Shown here: positions 35,908 through 46,478 of the stretch, one piece after another
Position numbering within the stretch: position 1 is the first letter of the stretch
Layout: each line of letters starts with the position of its first letter
From: Gimesia chilikensis
Lineage (GTDB): Bacteria; Planctomycetota; Planctomycetia; Planctomycetales; Planctomycetaceae
Reading direction: 5' to 3'
Assembly: GCF_007744075.1 (NCBI RefSeq)
Contig: NZ_CP036266.1
Coordinates: 2,527,748 to 2,591,747 of the forward strand
Length of the DNA: 64,000 bases
Position numbers and translations under genes: made by a program
The notes under the pieces: generated by a model
Seen by the model: only the letters and a program-made list of their open reading frames with translations
What the model was told of the DNA's origin: nothing
The model's database searches: none

Positions 35908-38559
35908 ATGAGACTGCTTATGCTTCGATTTGCATGTGTCGTGATTCTGCTCTTTGCAGGGAGTGCGCGTGTCTGGGCTGATTCGGTCCGTCTGCCTGTG
36001 ATTCAGGATAACTCGATTGTCATGGTTGATCGGGAGTGGTCGGTCAATGCCGGTTCGAGTAGTCGGATACGAATTAAGGGGAACCAGCACATCGTGGCAC
36101 TGAACTTCGATCTGGCGGCTGTAAAGGGAAAGACAATCACGCGGGCCGAACTGGTTTGTTATCGCGCCGCAGAAACGATTTCCGCAGTCACGCTCTCCAC
36201 GATCGCGGCCCCCTGGCAGGAGATGACGTCAACGGGTTTGACTGCGGGTATCGAGGGAATCAACGGATGGGGCTATCCTGGTGCACGATTTCCTGCTGTT
36301 TCGGGCGGAAATGCATTTACCCTCGTTCAGCAGTCAGAGTTTGAACTGCGTGACGGTCAGTACCACTGCGAAGTGCCTGTCGATCTGATTCATGCCATGA
36401 CCACAGGCGCTGCCTTCGGACTGGCACTGCATGAACACGAAACGGATTACGGACGGAACCCCACGATCTTCTCGCGTGAACAGTCCAGCAAACAGCCGTA
36501 CCTGCTGGTTGAGACCGAAGACCATTCTGACGACGCACCACTGCCTGCCACAGAATTGCAACTGGTTCCGGTTGACGGAGCGTCTGCTCAACTGACGCTG
36601 AAGGCACCGCAGCGCGGCTTTGCTTACAATGTTCTTGTGGATGGGCATCCATTGGGGCGGCATAATATTCCCCTGGTGCATCCCGGAGAGAGGCAGACGA
36701 TTCCGCTGCGCGATCTCCCTGATAATGTGACAAAGCCGGGACTGCATTCAGTAGAAGTGATCACCGTCAACCGCACGGGACAGCAGTCGCAACCAGTTCA
36801 GGTAAAGGGGAAACTTTTCAGCGCTGCGCCAGTCCGATTGCCCCAGGTGCGTCTGCTGCCTGCTGCCAGGGCTCCCGTGTCTGGTCTCTCAGTGATACCA
36901 GTTACTGACAAGTATGACCGGAATGGTCGCGCTGTGGGGGACTTGCCCCCGGATTATCGGATACATAATTCCCTGTTCGATGGCCAGCGAATTCATCTGA
37001 CGGCCGCCGCCGGTGAGGTGGTCGGCTTTCAGGTACTCCTGCGTGGTGACAAAGAAGTTTCCGTCCGATGCCAGCTCGATCCACCGGAATGGCGCGTGGA
37101 TCTGTTCCAGGCAAAGTATGTCCCGACCCAGGGGCGTCAAATTCCAGATCCGCTGGTACCTCTGCCGAAAACGATTCCTTTAGATCGAGAGCAGGATCAG
37201 GCAGTCTTTGTCGACTGCTACGTTCCGTTCGAGGCAACAGCAGGGGACTATACCGGGAAACTCGCGGTTTCCGATGGTCGTGAAGTTCCGCTCAAGTTGA
37301 CCGTGCTGCCTGTCCGACTTCCGCGGAAGGCGTCGTTCCTGTGTGAAATGAACGGCTATGGTCTCCCGGACCATGTTGACGATTATTACGCGCTGCAGCA
37401 GGTGGCGTACGACCATCGGGTGCATGCGAACATTCTGCATTATTCGCATCATACCGCAGCCCCTGGCGCCCGGAAGAGTAACCTCGATATGCGTCTCCGC
37501 TCCGGTCGCCGAATGAACAATCGACGGTACGACGCCATTGAGCCGGGGGCGAAGCAGGCTTACTGGGACGACTTTGCCGAAGCGTTTGGTCCGTATCTTG
37601 ATGGATCGTGTTTTGAGGATGGTCACCGCGGTCGGATTCCGGCTCCGGGGTTCTACCTGACGTTTCATGAAAGCTGGCCGCTGAACTGCCGGGCTTATTT
37701 CAATGGGGACCCTGATGCATATCGTGCCTTCAAAGACACTCCGGTCTACGCTGAGACGTATGTGAATGTGCTGGAAGATTTTGCGCGACTGGCGAAATCC
37801 CGGGGCTGGACCGAGGCCGGTTTTCAGGTGTACTTTAACAACAAAGGGTCTTTGAACGAGAAGACCAAAGCGCCGTGGATTCTGGATGAGCCGTCGGCTT
37901 TCTGGGACTATCGTGCCCTGCAGTATTATGGAGAGTTGACGGACCGCGGGCGGAGAAACGCCGACGAAATTCAGATTGACTATCGGATCGATATTTCCCG
38001 ACCAGAGTATACCCGGGGAGAACTTGAGGGGCGGGGAGACCTGTGGGTAGTTTCAGCATCAGCGTTTCAGAACTATCGCAGGCTGGTCACCGACCGCATG
38101 CAGCGGGATGGATTGCGGGTCTGGGTTTATGGTACTTCCAATCCGGTGCACGAGAGTAATCGTCAGCTGCAGGCCTGGGCAGTGGATGCCTGGAGATATG
38201 GTGCGACCGGTCTGGTTCCCTGGCAGACGGTCGATAAATCGGGGCAGGCGTTGCGAAAGGCCGACCAGTTGGGGCTGTTCATCTTTTATCAAACCCCGGA
38301 GGGAAAAACGGTGATCCGCCATTCGGCTCGTCTGAAAGCCTATCGTGAAGCGGAGCAACTCATCGAGTATCTGACCCTGGTTCAGCAGCGGCAGGGTTGG
38401 ACAGCCAGCCAGATGCGGGCATTTATTGAGCACTATGTCACTTTGACCGGATCGGTCCGGAAGCAAAATGATGACGACGCGGGGACAGCGGAATACGACC
38501 GGCGGGCACTGTTAAATTTTGATCGGCTGAGACAGGCAGCTATAGAATTGTTACGGTAG
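35908..38559 (+). CDS. Exported DUF4091 glycosidase-like protein
   Basis: An 883-residue protein. The ATG at 35908 follows GAGAAAGG and gives a signal peptide (MRLLMLRFACVVILLFAG, then SARVWADS); an upstream TTG frame is rejected. The N-terminal ~190 residues form a beta domain like the DNRLRE/CBM modules (TRAELVCYRAAETIS). A middle Ig-like region leads to the catalytic TIM-barrel-like DUF4091 section (KASFLCEMNGYGLPDHVDDY, RALQYYGELTDRG, VYGTSNPVHESNRQLQAW, TGLVPWQTVD). It probably acts on external polysaccharide. It lies 59 bp after the membrane protein gene, but promoter independence cannot be judged. Confidence 0.8.
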   Translation: MRLLMLRFACVVILLFAGSARVWADSVRLPVIQDNSIVMVDREWSVNAGSSSRIRIKGNQHIVALNFDLAAVKGKTITRAELVCYRAAETISAVTLSTIAAPWQEMTSTGLTAGIEGINGWGYPGARFPAVSGGNAFTLVQQSEFELRDGQYHCEVPVDLIHAMTTGAAFGLALHEHETDYGRNPTIFSREQSSKQPYLLVETEDHSDDAPLPATELQLVPVDGASAQLTLKAPQRGFAYNVLVDGHPLGRHNIPLVHPGERQTIPLRDLPDNVTKPGLHSVEVITVNRTGQQSQPVQVKGKLFSAAPVRLPQVRLLPAARAPVSGLSVIPVTDKYDRNGRAVGDLPPDYRIHNSLFDGQRIHLTAAAGEVVGFQVLLRGDKEVSVRCQLDPPEWRVDLFQAKYVPTQGRQIPDPLVPLPKTIPLDREQDQAVFVDCYVPFEATAGDYTGKLAVSDGREVPLKLTVLPVRLPRKASFLCEMNGYGLPDHVDDYYALQQVAYDHRVHANILHYSHHTAAPGARKSNLDMRLRSGRRMNNRRYDAIEPGAKQAYWDDFAEAFGPYLDGSCFEDGHRGRIPAPGFYLTFHESWPLNCRAYFNGDPDAYRAFKDTPVYAETYVNVLEDFARLAKSRGWTEAGFQVYFNNKGSLNEKTKAPWILDEPSAFWDYRALQYYGELTDRGRRNADEIQIDYRIDISRPEYTRGELEGRGDLWVVSASAFQNYRRLVTDRMQRDGLRVWVYGTSNPVHESNRQLQAWAVDAWRYGATGLVPWQTVDKSGQALRKADQLGLFIFYQTPEGKTVIRHSARLKAYREAEQLIEYLTLVQQRQGWTASQMRAFIEHYVTLTGSVRKQNDDDAGTAEYDRRALLNFDRLRQAAIELLR

Positions 38560-38835
38560 CAGGTCACAACAGCAGTCCATGCAAACCACTGGGGTCGGCA
38601 CAAAGAAAGACAGTCTGCAATACCGCGAGCGAAATCCGCACAGGGCCTTAGCCAGTTTTCAACCTGGAAGTTACCTGAGAACAAGTTTGCAGGATTACCG
38701 ATTTCAGACTGCTTGCGCTGAATGCTTCAGCCAAAGATCCCTGACAATTTCAACAGAGAGCGAAATTGCATGAGAGGCTACCAGCTTTGGGGGGCATCCA
38801 AACGGGCGAGGTGAATTCGCTGCTGTTACTGTTTG

Positions 38836-40272
<1,437 letters not shown>

Positions 40273-40588
40273 GGTATGCGCTTTCCGTCAAAGGGTGATG
40301 CTGATTACCAACTGTTATAAACAAATGGCTGCTTCGGTCCAGCAAAAAGTTCCTGACGACTTTTTTACTCGTGTCTGTAGGCAGAAAGTGAAGAGTCAGG
40401 TTCCATATTGTAAATCTAAACTGACTGAGTATTATACTCAATGTGCTGACATTATATTCAGTATCTCTGTGTGATATGAAGCTGCCGGGGCAGTATATCA
40501 AAACGAATCATCAATAATTCTGCACGGATTTATTCCCTCTCAGAACGGGTCCGTGCAGGTTCATCACAAGTTAGATGCCTTTAGAGAA
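40273..40588. other. Divergent intergenic region
   Basis: An AT-rich 316-bp gap between the ceramidase-like gene and the RNase Z-like gene. No repeat, hairpin or clear promoter was recognised, though both flanking promoters must lie here. Confidence 0.4.
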
Positions 40589-41608
40589 ATGACTCTCCAC
40601 TTCCAGGTGCTGGGAAAACCAGGCCGCGATAATGCACTTTTCGTTCGCGTCGAGTCGGGACAATCGACCGCGCGATTACTGTTTGACTGTGGCGATGGAT
40701 GCTTATCGAGCCTGCCATTTTCCGAGATCCAGGCGATCGATCATCTGTTCTTTTCGCACCTGCACATGGACCACATTGGCGGTTTCGATTCGTTTTTCCG
40801 TTGTACTTTCAATCGCGATGTCAAGCCGAACGTGATTTGGGGCCCTGCAGGTACGTCTGCCATTCTGCACCATCGATTTCAAGGATTCTGGTGGAATCTT
40901 CACGCGAATCAATCTGGAAGATGGTCTGTAAACGACGTGCACCCGACCGATATTGAACGATTCCGCTACGAGATTTCCGAAGCGTTTTCTGAATGTCACA
41001 ACGAGGGTAAGACCGAACAATGCAGTCCGCTACTGGATACGAGCGACTATTCGGTCTCTGCGATCCACTTGAAGCATAACGGCCCCTGCCTGGGATATGT
41101 GGTTCGCGAAAAACCGAAGTGGAACATCCAGACCGACCGTGTTGCTGCAATGGGTCTGCGTCCCGGTTCATGGATGAAAGACCTTAAGAGTGACACTGCG
41201 AATCCGACGATTGAAATCGAGGGCCGGACATTTGATCTCGCGGCACTACGAAACGATTTGTTAATTGAATCGCCTGGCGAATCGATCGCATACCTGACTG
41301 ATTTCCTGCTGGATGATGCAACGAGCGAACAACTGCAGGAAGTATTAGGCGATTGCACTACGGTTGTCTGCGAAGCGCAGTACCGGGATCAGGACATCGA
41401 TCTCGCACAACGCAACTTTCACACAACGACCACAGTGGTCTCCCAGCTGGCCGCCCGCTCCGGTTTCGGCAAACTCGTCTTATTCCATCTATCCGACCGG
41501 TATACGAGAGAGGAATGGGGTGAGATGTTGACCGAATGCCGAACGATTTTTCCCAACACTGAGTTCCCCAAAGACTGGAACATCGAACCAAACAGTAACG
41601 GCAGCTGA
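40589..41608 (+). CDS. Metallo-beta-lactamase fold hydrolase, RNase Z-like
   Basis: A 339-residue cytoplasmic protein (ATG at 40589; an upstream GTG at 40553 is possible). The metal motif HLHMDH (His57, His59, Asp61, His62) lies after FDCGDGCLSSL. Later YLTDFLLDD supplies the bridging Asp, and LVLFHLSDRYTREEW the last His in an RNase Z-style 'LxHxSxRY' block. RNase Z trims tRNA 3' ends, and the C-terminal block favours that group over a lactonase. A dispensable arm is not obvious. tRNA processing is plausible but not certain. It marks the left border of the accessory island. Confidence 0.75.
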   Translation: MTLHFQVLGKPGRDNALFVRVESGQSTARLLFDCGDGCLSSLPFSEIQAIDHLFFSHLHMDHIGGFDSFFRCTFNRDVKPNVIWGPAGTSAILHHRFQGFWWNLHANQSGRWSVNDVHPTDIERFRYEISEAFSECHNEGKTEQCSPLLDTSDYSVSAIHLKHNGPCLGYVVREKPKWNIQTDRVAAMGLRPGSWMKDLKSDTANPTIEIEGRTFDLAALRNDLLIESPGESIAYLTDFLLDDATSEQLQEVLGDCTTVVCEAQYRDQDIDLAQRNFHTTTTVVSQLAARSGFGKLVLFHLSDRYTREEWGEMLTECRTIFPNTEFPKDWNIEPNSNGS

Positions 41609-41648
41609 CAAGATGTGGCACCGAAGCATGCTCATCTTTCACGGGGTA

Positions 41649-41698
41649 TTAAGAGGACAGGACTTTAGAATCAAAGAGTCCTGAAACTTTTTAATTCC
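41649..41698 (+). repeat. Palindromic island repeat, copy 1 (degenerate)
   Basis: GGACAGGACTTT and AAAGAGTCCTGAAAC are the two arms of a degraded copy of the island palindrome. Confidence 0.55.
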
Positions 41699-41727
41699 TT
41701 CGTTCACACTTCGTCAGGTTGTCTTAA

Positions 41728-41758
41728 TTGACGTATCTGGAAGAGTTTATGTTATAAT
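41728..41758 (+). promoter_or_regulatory. Possible sigma-70 promoter for 41801
   Basis: TTGACG and TATAAT separated by 19 nt, slightly over the best spacing, 43 bp before the start of the small gene. Confidence 0.4.
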
Positions 41759-41800
41759 CGAGGTCTACCCAAAATCAGAAACCAGCTCTGACCATTTATC

Positions 41801-42127
41801 TTGTTCCCGGTGGAATTAGAGAAAGTAAAGTCAGTGAGTGAATTTACGTTGCTCAATAAGCAGGGAGTCAAGTCGGACCAAGGTTTCGAAGTACAAATGG
41901 TAAATCGCCACTGTATTGAATATCGCGAAGGCGATCTGGTTCTCAGTATAGAAGTTGAAATGGGAATGAATGGCGAAATGCCTTGCTTGTTATATTCTCC
42001 TGAGGACTTGAGCATGTCGCACAATGCAGAGGCAGTTCGGCCCATAGATCGAACGCGCATTGAGGAGAATTTTCGTCGAGCGATGGAGTTTCTAGGTGTT
42101 CTGGTTATCGCTGAATCTCCCGAATAG
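41801..42127 (+). CDS. Hypothetical protein, island gene
   Basis: A 108-residue soluble protein from a TTG at 41801; a GTG at 41810 is an equally good start. No family recognised. It contains a probable beta-hairpin region (FEVQMVNRHCIEYREGDLVLSIEVEMG) rich in acidic residues and a helical tail (RIEENFRRAMEFLGVLV). Size, acidity and surroundings resemble immunity proteins of polymorphic toxins, but no toxin gene is nearby. A possible sigma-70 promoter lies upstream. Confidence 0.55.
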   Translation: MFPVELEKVKSVSEFTLLNKQGVKSDQGFEVQMVNRHCIEYREGDLVLSIEVEMGMNGEMPCLLYSPEDLSMSHNAEAVRPIDRTRIEENFRRAMEFLGVLVIAESPE

Positions 42128-42254
42128 ATTGTGGCAATAATAGGGGATGTCAAACCACCCAACGGGGATAATTAAAACGGGAAACAGGGCAATAAAAAAG
42201 GTACCATCAGGGTCTGCCCCCTCTTTAACTCCTCCCCCAATACGGAGTTGTTTC

Positions 42255-42473
42255 ATGTCGTTAACAAAAGATGATGTCCTTCGAATGATGAATGAGGATC
42301 AGGGTAAATTGACTGAGTACATTTTTATCGAAATGGGCTTGGTAGGAGTTCTCGAAGAGTTGATTCACGATGGTTGTGTCCAACGAGTACATGTGCAGAA
42401 CGATTTTGATATCATTGAGTTAACGGTTAAGGGGTTAAACCGATCCCGAAGCACACTGTCTTCAAACGACTGA
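42255..42473 (+). CDS. Small hypothetical protein, island gene
   Basis: A 72-residue protein started at the ATG at 42255, which has CGGAG upstream. An in-frame extension to 42147 runs through repeat-like DNA (GGTCTGCCCC, CTTTAACTCCTCC near 42210-42236) and is rejected. It is acidic and mostly helical (KLTEYIFIEMGLVGVLEELI). Family unknown. It ends with RSRSTLSSND. Confidence 0.5.
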   Translation: MSLTKDDVLRMMNEDQGKLTEYIFIEMGLVGVLEELIHDGCVQRVHVQNDFDIIELTVKGLNRSRSTLSSND

Positions 42474-42545
42474 CTGACGCAGCACAACTACGTCTGTCGC
42501 TATGGCTACTTGCTTTCTGAGAATCTGGCCATAATCTTAACGAGG

Positions 42546-42605
42546 GAAGAATAAAGGGGGGAGGACTCTTTAATGTAATTCAGATTCCTGAACCCTTATT
42601 AATTC
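42546..42605 (+). repeat. Palindromic island repeat, copy 2
   Basis: GAAGAATAAAGG, GGACTCTTTAATGTAATT, then a mutated right arm GATTCCTGAACCC. It lies just after the stop codon of the minus-strand gene at 42608 and may act as its terminator. Confidence 0.65.
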
Positions 42606-42607
42606 AT

Positions 42608-43912
42608 TCACTTCTTGTCCGGAACGGATTTGAGGCGCTCTCTCAGAATTTTAATCAGTCGGTCATACGCTTCTAAACGCTCCTTTTCCGTTCGCCAACC
42701 TGTGACACCCGCCGCCTGATGAGCTGCCCATGAATCGCCATCCAGAATTTTATGAATTGCCAAAAGTGCGCGATCACAAACACGACCTTCATGCCAGCCT
42801 CCGGAGCCGTAGTTAATCCGCGCTTGTCGTTTATCTTCCAGCGCTGCTTTCAGTAATTCGACCAACTTCGGATCGGCAACTGCACCCGCATCAAGGACAG
42901 CCGTGGCCCAGTGTGACAATTCCTTGTCAGGGATCGTTTGCACCTGTCGATTGAGGATGGGATGGTGCTTTAACAATGCTGCCGAGACGCGAACGACATA
43001 GGGCTCCCTTTTCCTCCACTCAGACGTGTGGCGACTGAGCACGTCGAAATAGACCCACTTGCCCTTTTCGCAGCCTTGAACGAGTGGCTCAAGAAACTCT
43101 TCATTCCAGATGTTGTAGTTCGCGGCATCCCAATAGACGATGTCTGGCTCCGTTTGGAATGCCTCGCGGTAGTAGGCTAGTACCTCTGGAGCGTCAGCGT
43201 ATTTGGCGAAAATGTTCTGGACAAGCGGGCTGCGGACGGGAGAGTAACGCGAATCCTTCAGCGCCGGCAGATAGTCGCCGAGTGTCAGACCGTCTTGCAC
43301 CTTAGGCATATTGAATAAAGCGTGCATCCTGGACAGATTCTTTTCAAGATCACCAGGAGCTTTGAGGTATTGTTTCATTTCTTGAATCAACTCAGTCACC
43401 TCCGCCGCAGATGGGTGACGCAAACCAAACGTAAAGGATGGAGTGTCCTTCGGAGTCTGATAGCGGTCTCCGCCCACGATCTCGATTTCAACCTTTGGCT
43501 GAATCTTGACTCGCAGCTCAGTGACAGGACGCAATCCCATATTGATAGAGGCAAACTCGAGTGTCTCTCCGCTGAAGCGATGGCGTCCCGGAGGCAGTCT
43601 CTTGATTGAGCCGAAGACACCACTTAATTCGCGTATCATCAAAACATCAGTTGAGGTAGTCTCGTGGAGAGTCAGGTTGAGATTGGTCCGCATCTGCCCA
43701 ACCTGCAATGTCTTCTGCGTGTGATTCTCCAATTCCAGGGTCAGCCACTTCTTGTCTGCCAGCGAGGTGGGTGACCTGTATAAGAGTCGGGCGGAAACCA
43801 CCTCACTGTTCCATAAGACGGCGGTACTCCAGCCAGCGACTTCCGCTTTTCCCGCATTTGCATCGGGTGGACAACAGGAAATTGCGAGCACACAGGCTAA
43901 CAGGTGACTCAT
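42608..43912 (-). CDS. Hypothetical exported protein
   Basis: A 434-residue protein. The ATG at 43912 has a strong GGGGAGG site; the longer frame to 43987 does not begin as a signal peptide. The leader (MSHLLACVLAISCCPPDANA) suggests export and possibly lipidation at a Cys. The N-terminal ~180 residues look beta-rich (LLYRSPTSLADKKWLTLELE) and the rest helical (DNRYSPVRSPLVQNIFAKY-like, LKAALEDKRQAR). The helical half may be HEAT-like, judging from regular helix pairs. No function can be assigned. It sits inside the repeat-rich island. Confidence 0.65.
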   Translation of the reverse strand: MSHLLACVLAISCCPPDANAGKAEVAGWSTAVLWNSEVVSARLLYRSPTSLADKKWLTLELENHTQKTLQVGQMRTNLNLTLHETTSTDVLMIRELSGVFGSIKRLPPGRHRFSGETLEFASINMGLRPVTELRVKIQPKVEIEIVGGDRYQTPKDTPSFTFGLRHPSAAEVTELIQEMKQYLKAPGDLEKNLSRMHALFNMPKVQDGLTLGDYLPALKDSRYSPVRSPLVQNIFAKYADAPEVLAYYREAFQTEPDIVYWDAANYNIWNEEFLEPLVQGCEKGKWVYFDVLSRHTSEWRKREPYVVRVSAALLKHHPILNRQVQTIPDKELSHWATAVLDAGAVADPKLVELLKAALEDKRQARINYGSGGWHEGRVCDRALLAIHKILDGDSWAAHQAAGVTGWRTEKERLEAYDRLIKILRERLKSVPDKK

Positions 43913-44173
43913 CGTCGAAACCTCCCCATCAATGAAATCGATCCGCCAGACAATTGGCTTTTGAACAGACCGTATTCCCGGCCACATGTAAGTAGAGTCA
44001 CAGTCCTGATAGTTGAGTGGAATCTGATCCTTCAGGCACTGCAGAACAGTTGAACGATATTAGCTCTCGGACGATGCGCCCAGAGAAAAGCATGATACAC
44101 AAAAGAGGGCAATCGTATGAGCGCAAACTATTACACCACAACAGTCAGTGCCATTCGTGCCAGGAACCTTTGT

Positions 44174-45127
44174 TTATCTGGTAGTACCCAGGTCAGGTGG
44201 TTGAACTCTCAGCCGTTTGTAAGTGGAACAAATCAGATGCTGCACATCAATTCGGGCTAAATCCGTGAGCAACTTCGGTAACTCGTCTGGGACCTGTAAG
44301 TCTTTTTGAGCAGAATGCAACTCTTCTTGATGGCGATTGCTGTACCGTTCATACATTGCCAATAGTGCTTTTAAATATTCTTCGTTTGTGAGAGTTGAAT
44401 CGATTTTTTGATTCGCAAGAATCGAACCTTTGAGGTCTTCTTTAAATACAAATGATTTCAGATTCTCATTGGTGAATACAAATTTGGCCCACCAGGCAAG
44501 CAACGGCCGAAACAGCTTATCTTCTGCTAATTCCTGGTACACCTTGCTCAGATTGGCTCGATGGAACGCAACCACCCATCGCTGTCTCTCTGGGGAATTC
44601 TTTGGCTGAAGAATTGTGTTCCAGCCTGAGGGTAACTTCCTTATCTCTTGTTTGATCTGCGATTCTTTCGTCGACAATTCGCCATTGAGTTTCTTGACAG
44701 CTGTTCTAAGAAGTTGATTCTCTTCCAGAATCTTATACTCCCACTCACGCTCATATTTCGGGACCGATTGCCAATTTAGGTAAGCCTGATCAAACTGCTT
44801 TCTTTTCTCTAGCGGAAGATCATTAATTGACTTTATGGAGGCATCATCTTCTCTGGGAACCTTGGCCCGAGAATACATCACATATTTGACTCTCCGTGGC
44901 AGGGTAGGTGCGGCCATTCCCGCAGAAACGGGCAAAGTTCGATTCGAAGCCTCTTTTTTTCCCAGAATGGGCTGATCCCGACAATGACCGTTCTTCCACG
45001 GCTGGCTCCAACTTTTTGAAAGTGGAGTGAGCATGATGCTGATGAAACCGAAAATGAAAATAATCGGCAACTTAATTTGGACTGATTGGGTTTGCGAAGT
45101 CAATTTGTGAATGCCTCTAGAATCCAT
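44174..45127 (-). CDS. Hypothetical membrane-anchored protein
   Basis: A protein of about 317 residues (ATG at 45127; GTG at 45151 is an alternative). A hydrophobic helix near the start (LPIIFIFGFISIMLT) is likely a signal anchor. The remaining ~260 residues are charged and helical, with EREWEYKILEENQLLRTAVKK as a possible coiled coil. No family recognised. The final residues (PPDLGTTR) are followed by the window's island DNA. Its neighbours do not explain its role. Confidence 0.55.
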   Translation of the reverse strand: MDSRGIHKLTSQTQSVQIKLPIIFIFGFISIMLTPLSKSWSQPWKNGHCRDQPILGKKEASNRTLPVSAGMAAPTLPRRVKYVMYSRAKVPREDDASIKSINDLPLEKRKQFDQAYLNWQSVPKYEREWEYKILEENQLLRTAVKKLNGELSTKESQIKQEIRKLPSGWNTILQPKNSPERQRWVVAFHRANLSKVYQELAEDKLFRPLLAWWAKFVFTNENLKSFVFKEDLKGSILANQKIDSTLTNEEYLKALLAMYERYSNRHQEELHSAQKDLQVPDELPKLLTDLARIDVQHLICSTYKRLRVQPPDLGTTR

Positions 45128-45494
45128 CCTGAAGCTACTAATATTGTCCACTGTCAGAAAACTGTGGCTGCGTAAAAAAGTACTGGTTCGACAGAAGATT
45201 ATTCATTATGAATGGGATACTAAAGTTTAGTGGTTTTGCAGTTTCAGGACAAGTTCAAATAAAAACTCACATTGCATTCAGTTAATAAAGGCATAAAGGG
45301 GCAGCGACTCTTTTTAATTAGTAATACTTGGATAGCACCGTAAATGCGACCTGTGAATCATTACTGAGAACAAAGTATTTCGCATACTTCGTGCACTGTA
45401 GACAATGTAATAATATTGGAGCTGCAGAATAAGATGCAGCAAGTTTGAATGTCCTGTCCAGCGAAGACACATAATTACAGAATCGCATACCAGA
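45128..45494. other. Intergenic region with a half repeat
   Basis: AT-rich 367-bp gap. The only recognised element is the left-hand half of the island repeat at 45285-45320; no gene or promoter is clear. Confidence 0.4.
45285..45320 (+). repeat. Palindromic island repeat, copy 3 (left half only)
   Basis: ATAAAGGGGCAGCGACTC followed by TTTTTAATTAG; the right arm is missing. Confidence 0.45.
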
Positions 45495-46310
45495 ATGAGT
45501 TTTGACCGCGCTGTTTCCCTCGCTCGATACAACTGGCCGCTTTACCTCACCTGCTGCCTGGTGGCAGCTGTTGGATTTACCATCTGGACGACCCAGCTGG
45601 GGCCGCCGCTCATCCTTTACCTGGGACTCTTCGGTGCTGTGGTTGCGACCTGGTATGCGATCGCGTCTTTCGTCGCATTTCACATCATGTTTGATCGTCC
45701 TGATTTTCTTTCCGGTGATTGGCTGACTCGTTGCGTCGAACTGCCGCCCCAATCATGTGTCCAACTAAGTATCTGCGTCGAGGAAACGACTCTCCCAGTC
45801 CCGAAAATATTTCCTCTCGCCGAATACATCGAACTGGACCTGTTTGACGAATCCCTGATGACCGAACCGGCAATTGCCAGAGCAAAGCAGAAGTCTGGCG
45901 ATTCCCCGATTCTCGCCGCCAAACCAGATGCACTGCCGCTGTCAGACAACTCTTCTGAATTGACAGTGGTGACTCTCGTTGTGCACGAAATCCGCGATGC
46001 GTCACAGCGCGAAGCATTTTTTCGGGAGTTAGCACGAATCACCACCCCGGGAGGGCGGCTGATTATTGCCGAACATCTTCGCAACGTTGCTGCCGCTGCG
46101 GTATTTGGCCCGGGGTTATTCCATTTCTACCCTCGGTTCGCCTGGATAACGCTGGCGAAAAATACAGAACTCGAAATAGAATACGAATTTGATATCACGC
46201 CATTTTTCCATATCTTTGTGTTGCGTCATTCGGGATGCAGCCAAAAAGGATATGAACAGACGGGATGCAGCCAAAAAGGATATGAACAGAAAAGGTTCCA
46301 GGAACCATAA
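45495..46310 (+). CDS. Membrane-anchored methyltransferase-like protein with degenerate SAM site
   Basis: A 271-residue protein. Two transmembrane helices occupy the N-terminus (LYLTCCLVAAVGFTIW and LILYLGLFGAVVATWYAIA). The later part follows a class I methyltransferase plan: DALPLSDNSSELTVVTLVVHEI corresponds to motifs II-III and RITTPGGRLIIAEHLRN to the post-motif III strand. However, the glycine-rich motif I is not seen where expected (LPPQSCVQLSICVEETT), so SAM binding may be lost. The C-terminus has a perfect tandem duplication of ten residues (GCSQKGYEQT-like units). The family fold is a fair call; activity is doubtful. Confidence 0.65.
   Translation: MSFDRAVSLARYNWPLYLTCCLVAAVGFTIWTTQLGPPLILYLGLFGAVVATWYAIASFVAFHIMFDRPDFLSGDWLTRCVELPPQSCVQLSICVEETTLPVPKIFPLAEYIELDLFDESLMTEPAIARAKQKSGDSPILAAKPDALPLSDNSSELTVVTLVVHEIRDASQREAFFRELARITTPGGRLIIAEHLRNVAAAAVFGPGLFHFYPRFAWITLAKNTELEIEYEFDITPFFHIFVLRHSGCSQKGYEQTGCSQKGYEQKRFQEP
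46231..46290 (+). repeat. Perfect 30-bp tandem duplication inside the gene tail
   Basis: Two identical 30-bp units (each starting CGGGATGCAGCC and ending TATGAACAGA) lie in frame at the 3' end of the methyltransferase-like gene. Identity is complete, so the event is recent. Confidence 0.9.
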
Positions 46311-46317
46311 ATTGCGG

Positions 46318-46378
46318 GAAGAATAAAGGGGTCAGGCCTATATAATGTAATTAAGAGTCCTGACCCCTTTTAATTTTC
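46318..46378 (+). repeat. Palindromic island repeat, copy 4
   Basis: GAAGAATAAAGGGGTCAGG, TAATGTAATTAAG, then GAGTCCTGACCCCTTTTAA. Left arm has CCTAT in place of ACTCT. It begins 8 bp after the methyltransferase-like stop codon. Confidence 0.85.
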
Positions 46379-46478
46379 CATTTTAAACGGTTGATCAAGC
46401 GAGATGAGCAGCCTTTGAGAAAAGCAACAAAGGGTAGGATTCGCTGAATTGAGTCCAGCCTCTTTATTATCCCCTTAT

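Noticed and set aside
40914-40944. TGTAAACGACG resembling the ECF -10 element
   Set aside because: It lies inside the RNase Z-like coding sequence without the matching AATCTTCCCG block.
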